Of a DNA stretch of 64,000 bases, positions 44,632 through 52,813 are shown in pieces. The notes under the pieces were generated by a model that worked only from the letters and a program-made list of their open reading frames with translations, ran no database searches and was not told the origin of the DNA. The stretch is from ZLKRG08 sp046094385 (GTDB lineage: Bacteria; Actinomycetota; Actinomycetes; Nanopelagicales; Nanopelagicaceae). The position numbers and the translations under genes were made by a program. Numbering within the stretch: the first letter of the stretch is position 1; each line of letters opens with the position of its first letter. The DNA lies in contig JBJTHJ010000027.1 of assembly GCA_046094385.1 (NCBI GenBank), forward strand, positions 7,727 to 71,726, in the 5' to 3' direction.

Positions 44632-45594
44632 TTATAGCGCTACGCGCTGGCCCATTCGACAGGCGCAGATCGTGATTATCGCGCTCTCCAATGCATAGAT
44701 CGGGTCGCTTGCACCACCTTTTACCTCTGCATCACATTTTGCAATCGCCGCGACTGCACTAGCTAAGGTCGCAGCGCTCCAGCCACTTAATTGTCGACGC
44801 GCCTTATCAATCTGCCATGGCGCCATCCCAAGTTCCCCTGCCAATTCGAAGGATCTCTGTCCACGATTTACTCCTGAAACCTTAGCAATTCCTCGCAAAG
44901 AGGATGCGATCGCGCTAGTGATCATCACTGGATCTGTCCCAGTCGTGATCGCATGTCGCAAGGTAATGAGACTTTGAGCCACATCACCTTCCATAACTCG
45001 ATCTGCAACATCAAATCCCGTAGTTTCAATACGACCCTGGTGATAGCGATCAACATCTTCGATATCAATGATGCCGGCTGGGGTATCCATTGCCAATTGG
45101 GAGATTGCAGCGCTTAATTCGCGTAAATCGTTACCGGCTGCATTTACCAATGCATTGATCGCCGCAGGCGATACCTTTCTACCTAAATCTAAAAATAGAT
45201 TCCGGACAAATTCTTCCTTCTCGGATTCTTTCTTTAGCGGCTCACATGAGATCAATTCAGGTTTTGCTTTTTTGATGCTCTCTAATAACGCCTTTCCTTT
45301 GACGCCACCTTTATGAACCAAAATCAAGGTAAGGGTAGGGTCGATATTCTCTAGGTATCTAGTGATTTCAATTTTGGCATCCTCATCCAAGTCCTGAAGG
45401 TCACGGATAATCAGACCACGCCGTTCAGAGAATAAAGAAGGCGACAGCGCATCTGAGATTTCTCCGACTGAGATTTCGCTGCCAAATAAGGTGGTCAACT
45501 CAGCGCTTTCATCTTTTAATTGCGCGATCAATTTAGAGAGCGCTCGATCTGCCAGAGCACTTTCAGCTCCAAGTATCAGATAGATATCCTTCAA
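44632..45594 (-). CDS. holA: DNA polymerase III subunit delta
   Basis: This clamp-loader subunit of about 320 residues begins LKDIYLILGAESALADRAL and carries the HolA features FSERRGLIIRDLQDL, AGNDLRELSAAISQLA and the C-terminal GWSAATLASAVAAIAKCDAEVKGG. The start chosen is TTG at 45594: GGAGG lies five bases upstream and the TTG overlaps the comEC stop (TTGA). A TTG four codons earlier (45606) would have no ribosome site of its own. Coupling to comEC is conserved in many bacteria. Confidence 0.92.
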   Translation of the reverse strand: MKDIYLILGAESALADRALSKLIAQLKDESAELTTLFGSEISVGEISDALSPSLFSERRGLIIRDLQDLDEDAKIEITRYLENIDPTLTLILVHKGGVKGKALLESIKKAKPELISCEPLKKESEKEEFVRNLFLDLGRKVSPAAINALVNAAGNDLRELSAAISQLAMDTPAGIIDIEDVDRYHQGRIETTGFDVADRVMEGDVAQSLITLRHAITTGTDPVMITSAIASSLRGIAKVSGVNRGQRSFELAGELGMAPWQIDKARRQLSGWSAATLASAVAAIAKCDAEVKGGASDPIYALESAIITICACRMGQRVAL

Positions 45595-47660
45595 GCTATC
45601 CTCCAAAGGACTGGTAACCCCAATACGCCGACCTTACTAGATGAGATGCTCAACTTCTTAGGGTCGATGGCAATCGACCCTAATTGGTCGGTACGCAAAA
45701 CCTTTCTAAATAAGCTCAAAGTAGTCGCCGCTGGATGACCGTAGCTATTTCCTCTACCGACGCTAATAATGGCGAAATCAGGATCAGCACTTAAATTGAA
45801 CTTTGGATCTTGCAACTTTGAACCATGGTGCGCGACTTTCAAGAATTTCACCTTTCCAACCGGAATCTGTTGCTGTGCATCTGGTTCTAGATCTCCCGTA
45901 GTCAATAAGGTGTAATCCGGAGCCGTGATCAATGCCACGATACTTAAATTGTTGATCTCGCTTGATTCTCCGGAGACTGCGAAGTTCTCATTCAATGCGC
46001 TCATTGATCCGTTGGATTGGTCTTGAAAGTTGCGCTCTGGCCAGAGGATCTCAATCTTTAGCTCTCCTACATTGAAAATTTGACCGCGCATCGCGCTAGT
46101 TAGTATCTGTCCGACCTTTCTCTTTCTGGTTGCACCTAGCACGCCACCCACATGGTCCTTATGGGCATGAGTCAGTATCAATAGCGGAATCTCGATTATT
46201 CCCAGATCTTTAAGACATGCATCGATCAACTCCGGCTCCGGGCCAACATCTATAACGACAGCACTTCTGGAATTGACTTTGGAATTGACTTTTAGCACCA
46301 GAGCATCGCCTTGTCCCACATCGCAATTGACGATCTGCCAATCGTTATTTGGCCATCGTTGCAGGAAAGTGGAGATTAATATGATGGCCAAGAGCAACCA
46401 CCACCATCTACGCAAAATCCAAAATAAAAGCCCAATCAGAAGTAGTAACAGTCCACTTCTTAATTGGATGACTGCCGGTTCTGCTGCCAGATAGGCAATT
46501 TTGGTAATTAGATTTGCTGGAATTTTTGCGATGGAGATCAATAATGGTGCAATTGGCGGAAGTAGCGCTGCGATAAAACCTAAAATCGTGATCGGTGCTA
46601 CCAATGGTGCTGCCAGAATGTTCGCCAAAATTGCAGTCATAGATAGATAACCACTTAAATAGACGATCACTGGAGCGCACAGCACACTAGCTGCAATCGG
46701 CTCTGAAATTATCTTGGGAGCCCTGATCTTTGGGGCTATCAGCAAGAGTCCAGTAGTAGCAAGCACTGAGAGCGCAAAGCCCGGATCTCTGGCTTGCCAT
46801 GGATCTGCAATCACCACTATCGCAATTGCAAAGCCAAGAGCAGGTAGCGAATCACTTCGTTCTCTATGCATTTTGGCAAAGATGACTACTGCCGCCATCG
46901 CTGCCGCACGTAGAACTGATGGTGAAGGCCGCACTAATCCAATGAAGAGCAGTAGGACCAGGAAAGTTACTAAGAGTCTAAGCCTTGGATTTTTAATTAG
47001 GAATTGCATCAACCAGAGGACAAACGCGCTAACTATTGCGAAGTTTGCTCCACTAACTGCGGTCAAATGAGTTAACCCAGCTCTGCGCATGGCATTTGTG
47101 AATTGGGGTGATTGCATCGAGGTATCCCCAAGTACCATTCCCGGAATCAATGGCGCATCTTTAGCTGCGCTTCTAAGGCCTGATCTGATATCACCAAAGA
47201 GAATTTGTAATGGGTTTGGATCTGCTATCACTTCAAATCTCTGCCAAGTCAAAAACAGCGCAGCCACCCTTGGCTCTTTACAAAGAATTAATTTCCCCCT
47301 AGCAAAAAGCTTTTGACTTGGCAGGAGCTCGGTTGCCGGTCCAATCACACGAATCGGAACCCCTTTGGCTTTAGCGATGAAACTGATGCGATCGCCTTTT
47401 ATCACCTTGGGATCATTTATCACCTCTATTTGCAATCGAATTTGTGAACGGCTACTTGCTAATTCTCTGATCTCGCTATTTTCAAGGGAAACTTGGCGAA
47501 AGCTCATGACGATAGCGCCGATTAATATCGCTATAAGTAATACCGCCACCTTGCTACTGCTGATAATTGGCTTATCGATCCTGATGGATAGCGCTCTAAT
47601 TAAAAGTAGCAAAATTGCGATTAGCGAGATCCGCCATGGTGAGATCTGGCTCTGAAGCAA
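45591..47660 (-). CDS. comEC: Competence protein ComEC (DNA channel)
   Basis: The 689-residue membrane protein has an N-terminal region with an OB-like stretch, a central competence domain of many helices (GLTHLTAVSGANFAIV, about residues 190-206, is the family signature; RPSPSVLRAAAMA follows) and a C-terminal metallo-beta-lactamase-like part with THAHKDHVGG near residue 497 and VAHHGS. ComEC passes single-stranded DNA across the membrane during natural transformation. With comEA next door this suggests DNA uptake, either for transformation or as nutrient. Confidence 0.9.
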   Translation of the reverse strand: MLQSQISPWRISLIAILLLLIRALSIRIDKPIISSSKVAVLLIAILIGAIVMSFRQVSLENSEIRELASSRSQIRLQIEVINDPKVIKGDRISFIAKAKGVPIRVIGPATELLPSQKLFARGKLILCKEPRVAALFLTWQRFEVIADPNPLQILFGDIRSGLRSAAKDAPLIPGMVLGDTSMQSPQFTNAMRRAGLTHLTAVSGANFAIVSAFVLWLMQFLIKNPRLRLLVTFLVLLLFIGLVRPSPSVLRAAAMAAVVIFAKMHRERSDSLPALGFAIAIVVIADPWQARDPGFALSVLATTGLLLIAPKIRAPKIISEPIAASVLCAPVIVYLSGYLSMTAILANILAAPLVAPITILGFIAALLPPIAPLLISIAKIPANLITKIAYLAAEPAVIQLRSGLLLLLIGLLFWILRRWWWLLLAIILISTFLQRWPNNDWQIVNCDVGQGDALVLKVNSKVNSRSAVVIDVGPEPELIDACLKDLGIIEIPLLILTHAHKDHVGGVLGATRKRKVGQILTSAMRGQIFNVGELKIEILWPERNFQDQSNGSMSALNENFAVSGESSEINNLSIVALITAPDYTLLTTGDLEPDAQQQIPVGKVKFLKVAHHGSKLQDPKFNLSADPDFAIISVGRGNSYGHPAATTLSLFRKVLRTDQLGSIAIDPKKLSISSSKVGVLGLPVLWRIA

Positions 47661-47704
47661 TGCTCCGAGCCAGATCGCTCCCCCAATTACTGCAAGCCGA
47701 TAAT

Positions 47705-48343
47705 CTAAACGCGAATCAATTCGCGAAATTTCGCTAATTTGGAACTTCCGATTCCTGGCACTTTGCTCAAGTCATCAATCGATAGAAATGAGCCATTTGC
47801 ACTTCGAAATTGCACGATTCGGGTGGCAAGTACCGGTCCGATTCCGGGTAGCGCTTCCAGCTCTTTGGCGGTGGCGCGATTGATATTGATGATCCTAGGG
47901 CTATTTAACTTGCCCTTAGCGCTACTGCTATTTCCACCTCTATAGCTACTTCTATAACTTGAATTGGTTGATTCTGCTTTGGATTCGATGTAAATCTGTT
48001 CGCCATCTTTTATCAAGCGAGCTAGATTGATCAAGGATAGATCTGCTTTTTTGGTTACACCACCGGCTGCTTTCACAGCATCGATGACTCGAGCATTTGC
48101 AGCGAGTTCGTAGACCCCTGGATGAACGACTTCGCCAGTCACATCTATGATCAACATTGCAGGTTTCATGATCACAGGGGTCTCATCAGTTGCCTCTGCT
48201 TGATTTGGTTTGAAGATATAGAAGGCGCTGATCGCGACTGCAATTACCGCTGTTACCGCAAGAGCTTTTCTCTGGCTGGCCGTAAAGTTAACTTCACGCC
48301 ACCATAATTTCAAAGAGTCTAAAGGTTTAGTTTGCATGGCCAA
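47705..48343 (-). CDS. comEA: Competence protein ComEA (membrane-anchored DNA receptor)
   Basis: The 212-residue protein has a cytoplasmic N-terminus, one membrane helix (about residues 28-46), an SLBB-type soluble domain (VTGEVVHPGVYEL to LIKDGEQIYI, about 70-123), a serine-rich linker and two helix-hairpin-helix units (INRATAKELEALPGIG and LSKVPGIGSSK, about 150-210). It binds double-stranded DNA outside the membrane and hands it to ComEC. It lies 37 bases after leuS. Confidence 0.9.
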   Translation of the reverse strand: MAMQTKPLDSLKLWWREVNFTASQRKALAVTAVIAVAISAFYIFKPNQAEATDETPVIMKPAMLIIDVTGEVVHPGVYELAANARVIDAVKAAGGVTKKADLSLINLARLIKDGEQIYIESKAESTNSSYRSSYRGGNSSSAKGKLNSPRIININRATAKELEALPGIGPVLATRIVQFRSANGSFLSIDDLSKVPGIGSSKLAKFRELIRV

Positions 48344-48380
48344 TTGATATCAATTGGCGAGCGTGATTGGTGATTAAAGT

Positions 48381-50855
48381 TTAATTATTGGGGATAACGA
48401 TATTTACCAGTTTTGGAGCTTTGGTAATGATTTTTATTGGCTGTACCCCATTTAGCGCTGCGATAATCGCAGTGTTTGCCAAAGCTTTCGCCTCTAGATC
48501 AGGATCTGAGATCTCGGGATCTACTTCGATTCGTTCCTTAATCTTGCCGTTGACTTGTAATACCGCAGTTACATTATCTGCAACTAAAAGTGAAGCATCC
48601 ACAGTTGGCCATCCAGCTAATGCCACAGAAGGTTTATGTCCTAAGCGCTCCCACATCTCCTCTGCTGTAAATGGTGCAATCAAAGAGAGCATGATTGCTA
48701 TCGACTCTGCAGCTTCTCGAACCGCTGGATCTGCCGCGCCACATCCAGAATCGATCGCCTTTCGAGTTGCATTTACAAGCTCCATGATTCGAGCGACCGC
48801 AACGTTAAATCTAAAGGATTCCACCGCAAAGGCGGCATCGTGTAGCGCTTTATGGGTAGCTTTCCGTAATTCGAGATTGCCCGTGGTGAAGTCAACTCCA
48901 GGTTTGCTAGTTACATCTCCGGATAAACGCCAAGCACGAGATAGAAACTTAACTGACCCCGAAGGCGAAACTTCCGCCCAATCAACATCATCTTCTGGAG
49001 GGCCGGCAAAGACCATCGTCAACCTGATGGCATCGACGCCATGGTTTTGCAACTCATCAGATAACCGAACTAAGTTGCCGCGACTCTTGGACATCGCAGA
49101 GCCATCCATGATGACCATTCCTTGATTAAGTAACCTTGTAAATGGCTCGTTGAATTTAACCATTCCCATGTCAAATAAGACTTTGGTGAAGAAGCGGCTA
49201 TAAAGAAGGTGCAAAATTGCGTGGGTTACTCCACCGACATATTGGTCAACTGGTAACCACTCCTCGATCTTCTTTGGATCAAATGGCGCTGCGGTATTAG
49301 TTGGATCTGCGTATCGCAGGTAGTACCAAGATGAGTCCACAAAGGTATCCATGGTGTCGGCATCTCGTGTTGCAGCTTGGCCACACTTTGGGCAAGGAAC
49401 ATTTACCCAATCCGCTGCCGCGCCAAGCGGTGAACTGCCCTTTGGCTTCAAATCCAATCCAGCTGCAGCCGGCAAGGTAACTGGGAGTTGATCAATTGCA
49501 ACTGGGACCTCACCACACTTTGGGCAATGAACGATTGGAATTGGGGTACCCCAGTAACGTTGACGAGAGATCAACCAGTCACGTAACCGATAATTATTTG
49601 CCGACTTACCCAATTTCTTGGATTCTAAGATCGAGATAATTTTCTCAATTGCATCAGCTTTATTTAGACCTGTGATCTCACCAGAATTAACCAATATTCC
49701 ATCGCCAATAGTGGCAATACCAGATTCATTTGGATCTGGCTCTGCGGTATCAACAACTACGCGCACCGGTAAGTTCATAGCTTTAGCAAAATCTAGATCT
49801 CTTTGATCATGAGCTGGAACGGCCATGATTGCACCGGTTCCATAATCAGCGAGTACATAATCTGAAGCCCAAATAGGCAGACGCTCTCCATTTACTGGAT
49901 TGATGGCATACCGTTGCAGAAATACCCCAGTTTTCGGGCGATCGGTAGCCAAACGTTCGATATCAGAGGCTGCCTTAACCTCTTCTAGATACTTTTCAAA
50001 GCCACCTTTTGCTGGCGAATTTGCAGCCAGCTCCATTGCTAATTCGCTATCAACTGCCACCACCATGAATGTTGCACCAAACAAGGTATCTGGTCTGGTG
50101 GTGTAAATATTGATTGGTTCTGCTCGATCTTCGATCTGGAAAGTCACATTGGCACCGGTTGAGCGACCAATCCAATTGCGCTGCATGGTCAAGACTTTCT
50201 CTGGCCATTTGCCTTCAAGTTGTGCCATGTCATCCAATAACCGATCAGCATAATCGGTGATTTTGAAATACCACTGAGTCAATTTCTTCTTAGTAACAGC
50301 GGTATCGCATCTTTCGCATAAGCCTGCCACGACTTGCTCGTTTGCCAATACCGTCTGGCAATCAGGACACCAATTAACTGCGGAGGCTTTTCGATAGGCC
50401 AAACCGCGTTCGTACATCTTCAAAAAGAGCCATTGATTCCACTTGTAATACTCAGGATCACAGGTGTTAAAGACTCGATCCCAATCGAAGGAGCATGCAT
50501 ATCGGCGCATCGATGCCTTTTGGACTGCGATATTTTCATAGGTCCAACCAGCTGGATCTACCCCGCGCTTAATGGCAGCGTTCTCGGCTGGCAATCCAAA
50601 TGCATCCCAACCGATCGGGTGCATGACATTAAAACCACGTTGCGCCCAATAACGCGCAATCACATCGCCAAGTGCATATGCCTCTGCATGGCCCATATGT
50701 AGATCACCCGATGGATATGGGAACATATCCAAGACATATTTCTTCGGGCGAGAATCATCACTTCGACCCGAACGAAATGGTGCGATTTGATCCCAGATCG
50801 GAAGCCACTTCTCTTGAACATAAGCGAAGTCATACGCTTGATGTTCGCTACTCAT
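48381..50855 (-). CDS. leuS: Leucyl-tRNA synthetase
   Basis: The 824-residue class I enzyme has the HIGH-type motif GDLHMGHAEAYALGD (about residues 50-64), a CP1 editing domain (VDTAEPDPNESG area), and KMSKS seen as AMSKSRG near residue 588. An AAGGAG site stands four bases before the ATG. The 93-base leader is very AT-rich with a tandem 14-base repeat. It has no T-box. Confidence 0.96.
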   Translation of the reverse strand: MSSEHQAYDFAYVQEKWLPIWDQIAPFRSGRSDDSRPKKYVLDMFPYPSGDLHMGHAEAYALGDVIARYWAQRGFNVMHPIGWDAFGLPAENAAIKRGVDPAGWTYENIAVQKASMRRYACSFDWDRVFNTCDPEYYKWNQWLFLKMYERGLAYRKASAVNWCPDCQTVLANEQVVAGLCERCDTAVTKKKLTQWYFKITDYADRLLDDMAQLEGKWPEKVLTMQRNWIGRSTGANVTFQIEDRAEPINIYTTRPDTLFGATFMVVAVDSELAMELAANSPAKGGFEKYLEEVKAASDIERLATDRPKTGVFLQRYAINPVNGERLPIWASDYVLADYGTGAIMAVPAHDQRDLDFAKAMNLPVRVVVDTAEPDPNESGIATIGDGILVNSGEITGLNKADAIEKIISILESKKLGKSANNYRLRDWLISRQRYWGTPIPIVHCPKCGEVPVAIDQLPVTLPAAAGLDLKPKGSSPLGAAADWVNVPCPKCGQAATRDADTMDTFVDSSWYYLRYADPTNTAAPFDPKKIEEWLPVDQYVGGVTHAILHLLYSRFFTKVLFDMGMVKFNEPFTRLLNQGMVIMDGSAMSKSRGNLVRLSDELQNHGVDAIRLTMVFAGPPEDDVDWAEVSPSGSVKFLSRAWRLSGDVTSKPGVDFTTGNLELRKATHKALHDAAFAVESFRFNVAVARIMELVNATRKAIDSGCGAADPAVREAAESIAIMLSLIAPFTAEEMWERLGHKPSVALAGWPTVDASLLVADNVTAVLQVNGKIKERIEVDPEISDPDLEAKALANTAIIAALNGVQPIKIITKAPKLVNIVIPNN

Positions 50856-50895
50856 GGCTCTCCTTATTCTTAATTATTTTATTATTTATTTTTTA

Positions 50896-50924
50896 ACTTC
50901 TTTGATTTTACTTCTTTGATTTTA
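50896..50924 (-). repeat. Tandem 14-base repeat in the leuS leader duplicating a -10-like box
   Basis: The plus-strand unit ACTTCTTTGATTTT occurs twice back to back (50896-50909 and 50910-50923). On the leuS strand each copy starts with TAAAAT, five of six matches to a -10 box, at 50919-50924 and 50905-50910. Confidence 0.6.
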
Positions 50925-50948
50925 CACTGAACGCTAAAAACGAAGTTG

Positions 50949-51021
50949 TGGACCTGAGGGGACTTGAACCCCTGACCCCTTGCATGCCATGCAAGTGCGC
51001 TACCAGCTGCGCCACAGGCCC
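50949..51021 (-). tRNA. tRNA-Ala (GGC)
   Basis: The 73-base gene has acceptor GGGCCTG paired with CAGGTCC (one G-T pair), anticodon arm CTTGC/GCAAG around ATGGCAT (anticodon GGC, reading GCC), T-loop TTCAAGT and discriminator A. CCA is not encoded. It lies between the phosphatase gene and leuS, all on the minus strand. Confidence 0.95.
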
Positions 51022-51033
51022 TAACAATTAGTT

Positions 51034-51062
51034 ATTGTATAAGAATTAAATAACTCTCCCAA
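51034..51062 (-). promoter_or_regulatory. Promoter of tRNA-Ala
   Basis: TTGGGA (51062-51057, read on the minus strand) and TACAAT (51039-51034) stand 17 bases apart; the tRNA 5' end is 12 bases beyond the -10. The -35 lies in the loop region of the preceding terminator. Confidence 0.5.
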
Positions 51063-51070
51063 AAGGAGAG
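51054..51070 (-). terminator. Hairpin terminator after the phosphatase gene
   Basis: CTCTCC and GGAGAG form a perfect six-pair stem with a five-base loop, two bases after the stop at 51073. The following minus-strand TTATTTAATT is a weak U-run, so termination may be partial. Confidence 0.55.
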
Positions 51071-51072
51071 AT

Positions 51073-51741
51073 TCACTCGTTTTCGCCACCTGATTCTTCG
51101 CCAAAGATAGGTTCGGGAAGCGATCCAGAATTATGTTCTACCAACGTCCACCCTTTTGGAGTTGAAGAGAGTATCGACCAAGCCGCATTCGATAATCCAC
51201 CAATCGAACCCCAAGTTGTCATTGGCAGATTGAGCATTGATCCGATGATACAGCGCGCAGTGCCTCCGTGTGTTGCCACAATCAAAGTGTGATTGCTCTT
51301 TCCTGCTAGCTCTTCATAAATGGCGGCAGTAGCACGCGCAGCAACATCGCTACGACGTTCTCCGACATCACCTGCAGGATTGTCATCGCCATCTATCCAT
51401 CGGATGAAATTCTCGATATCGGTTTCACGGATGGCATCACCGGTCTTGCCCTCCCAATTTCCACCATCTGTCTCTCGCAACCTAACATCTCTCTTGATCT
51501 CAAGTCCCACTAAATCCGCTAAGGCTTTGGCAGTTGTAAATGCGCGCGATAAATCGCTTGAGATGATCTGGGTTGGCGAAAATCCTGTTAGAAGTTTCCC
51601 AGCTCGGGCAACTTGAGCCAATCCCGTTGAATTGAGTGGAATATCCGTAGATCCTTGAAAGCGGTTGGCGATATTCCAATCGGTCTGTCCATGGCGCCAT
51701 AAAACCACCTTGTTATGTGGGTGCTTATGTAGATCGCTCAT
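51073..51741 (-). CDS. Histidine phosphatase family protein (phosphoglycerate-mutase-like)
   Basis: The protein is 222 residues from the ATG at 51741, which follows the rsfS stop by two bases with a purine-rich AGCGAGA before it; an upstream TTG (51783) inside rsfS is less likely. LWRHGQTDWN carries the catalytic histidine, followed by RFQGSTDIPLN, and the second histidine is in VATHGGT. Related actinobacterial genes beside rsfS and nadD are annotated as GpmB-like, and at least one mycobacterial relative is a glucosyl-3-phosphoglycerate phosphatase. The substrate is not readable. Confidence 0.85.
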   Translation of the reverse strand: MSDLHKHPHNKVVLWRHGQTDWNIANRFQGSTDIPLNSTGLAQVARAGKLLTGFSPTQIISSDLSRAFTTAKALADLVGLEIKRDVRLRETDGGNWEGKTGDAIRETDIENFIRWIDGDDNPAGDVGERRSDVAARATAAIYEELAGKSNHTLIVATHGGTARCIIGSMLNLPMTTWGSIGGLSNAAWSILSSTPKGWTLVEHNSGSLPEPIFGEESGGENE

Positions 51742-51743
51742 GA

Positions 51744-52106
51744 TTATCTCGCTTCGTTTACATGCAATGGGATTGTCGGACAATCATTCCATAATCGATC
51801 CAACATGTAATAGCGACGTAGATTCTCAGATTGGATATGGACCACTAAGTCTGAGTAATCAATCAAAATCCATTCTTCACCATTTTCACGTCGAACCGGC
51901 TTTTCATTTATGCCTTTTAGTTTCTCTTCGATCTCATCGGCAATCGCCTCTACTTGTCTAGGATTCTGTCCGGTGACGATTAAGAATGCTTCTGATAAGA
52001 GGCTCTGTTCGGATAAATCTATGGCCACAAGATCGGTGCCGAGCTTGTCTACGGCTGCTTGTGCTGCCACATCTAGCTCTTTACGTACCAAATCACTTAC
52101 TGGCAT
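51744..52106 (-). CDS. rsfS: Ribosomal silencing factor RsfS
   Basis: The protein is 120 residues from the ATG at 52106, with GGAAG a few bases upstream; in-frame sequence further upstream lies inside nadD and is not part of the family. The core has VSDLVRKELDVAAQAAVDKL, LIVTGQNPRQVEAIADEIEEKL and WILIDYSDLVVHI. RsfS binds L14 and blocks subunit joining under nutrient stress. It overlaps nadD by 14 bases. Confidence 0.92.
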   Translation of the reverse strand: MPVSDLVRKELDVAAQAAVDKLGTDLVAIDLSEQSLLSEAFLIVTGQNPRQVEAIADEIEEKLKGINEKPVRRENGEEWILIDYSDLVVHIQSENLRRYYMLDRLWNDCPTIPLHVNEAR

Positions 52107-52644
52107 ATAACTTCCGTTCCTGAATGAACTTTCTAACTGAGGGTGAGACTCCATGGACTGCCCGATCTGCACGAATTTGAGTTGCCGAAATATCTAAAGC
52201 TCCGATATCCAAACCATCACTCTCGCCACCCGGACGATCGATTACGATGAAGCTAACCGACTCTTTCAATTCTGCTGCGCGATGCCAACTATCGATCTTC
52301 TCATATGCATCGCTACCGATGATCCAGAAGAACTCATCCTTTAGATTCTGGTCTTTGATCTGATTGATGGTATCTATTGCAAAACTTGGGCCTTCACGCA
52401 AAATCTCTAGGTCACTTACAGCCACTTGCCCTTTTATCGATTCTGGCAAATCTTCGATTGCCAATTGGCACATTCGAAATCGGGTAGCGCCATCTGCTGT
52501 AGGTGTACTCTGGCGAAGTTGTGGCGCACCAGCTGGCACCAAAATTATCTTCTCTACGACTTTGCGGGTTAAAAGTTCTACGACTACTCGCAGATGTCCA
52601 TTATGTATAGGATCAAAGGTCCCGCCATAAATTCCGATTTTCAA
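52093..52644 (-). CDS. nadD: Nicotinate-mononucleotide adenylyltransferase NadD
   Basis: The 183-residue enzyme shows the nucleotidyltransferase motif GGTFDPIHNGHLRV (about residues 6-19) and the C-terminal ISATQIR. It makes deamido-NAD from nicotinate mononucleotide. It overlaps rsfS and starts 33 bases after a small membrane-protein gene. Confidence 0.95.
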   Translation of the reverse strand: MKIGIYGGTFDPIHNGHLRVVVELLTRKVVEKIILVPAGAPQLRQSTPTADGATRFRMCQLAIEDLPESIKGQVAVSDLEILREGPSFAIDTINQIKDQNLKDEFFWIIGSDAYEKIDSWHRAAELKESVSFIVIDRPGGESDGLDIGALDISATQIRADRAVHGVSPSVRKFIQERKLYASK

Positions 52645-52677
52645 TGGGTAATTACCAACTGGATAACTTTTTTGAAT

Positions 52678-52803
52678 TTATCGATCTAAACGAAGTACCA
52701 GATAGAGCAAGAAGCCCAAGATTGCAAATGAGACTACGCCGAATACCACTGGACTTTGGGGCAACTCTCTGGTGGCCTCTGATAAATGAAATAGCGTTGA
52801 CAT
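52678..52803 (-). CDS. Small single-pass membrane protein, 41 residues
   Basis: A short frame between ligA and nadD: ATG at 52803, stop TAA at 52678. The protein starts MSTLFHLSEATREL, has one hydrophobic segment (about residues 18-37, VVFGVVSFAILGFLLYLVL) and ends in RLDR, a positive-inside end suggesting an outside N-terminus. It begins ten bases after the ligA stop without an obvious ribosome site. Small membrane proteins ending in similar TRLDR/RFDR tails are found near nadD in other actinobacteria, as far as I recall. Function unknown. Reading frame, composition and position support a real gene. Confidence 0.65.
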   Translation of the reverse strand: MSTLFHLSEATRELPQSPVVFGVVSFAILGFLLYLVLRLDR

Positions 52804-52813
52804 GCAGAGAAGT

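Noticed and set aside
48388..49125. Plus-strand 245-codon open frame inside leuS
   Set aside because: It is antisense to the conserved C-terminal half of LeuRS; Ser/Ala-rich shadow without a recognisable motif.
50856..50948. Possible T-box leader for leuS
   Set aside because: The 93-base leader is too short and lacks the T-box consensus and specifier stems; it is simple AT-rich sequence.
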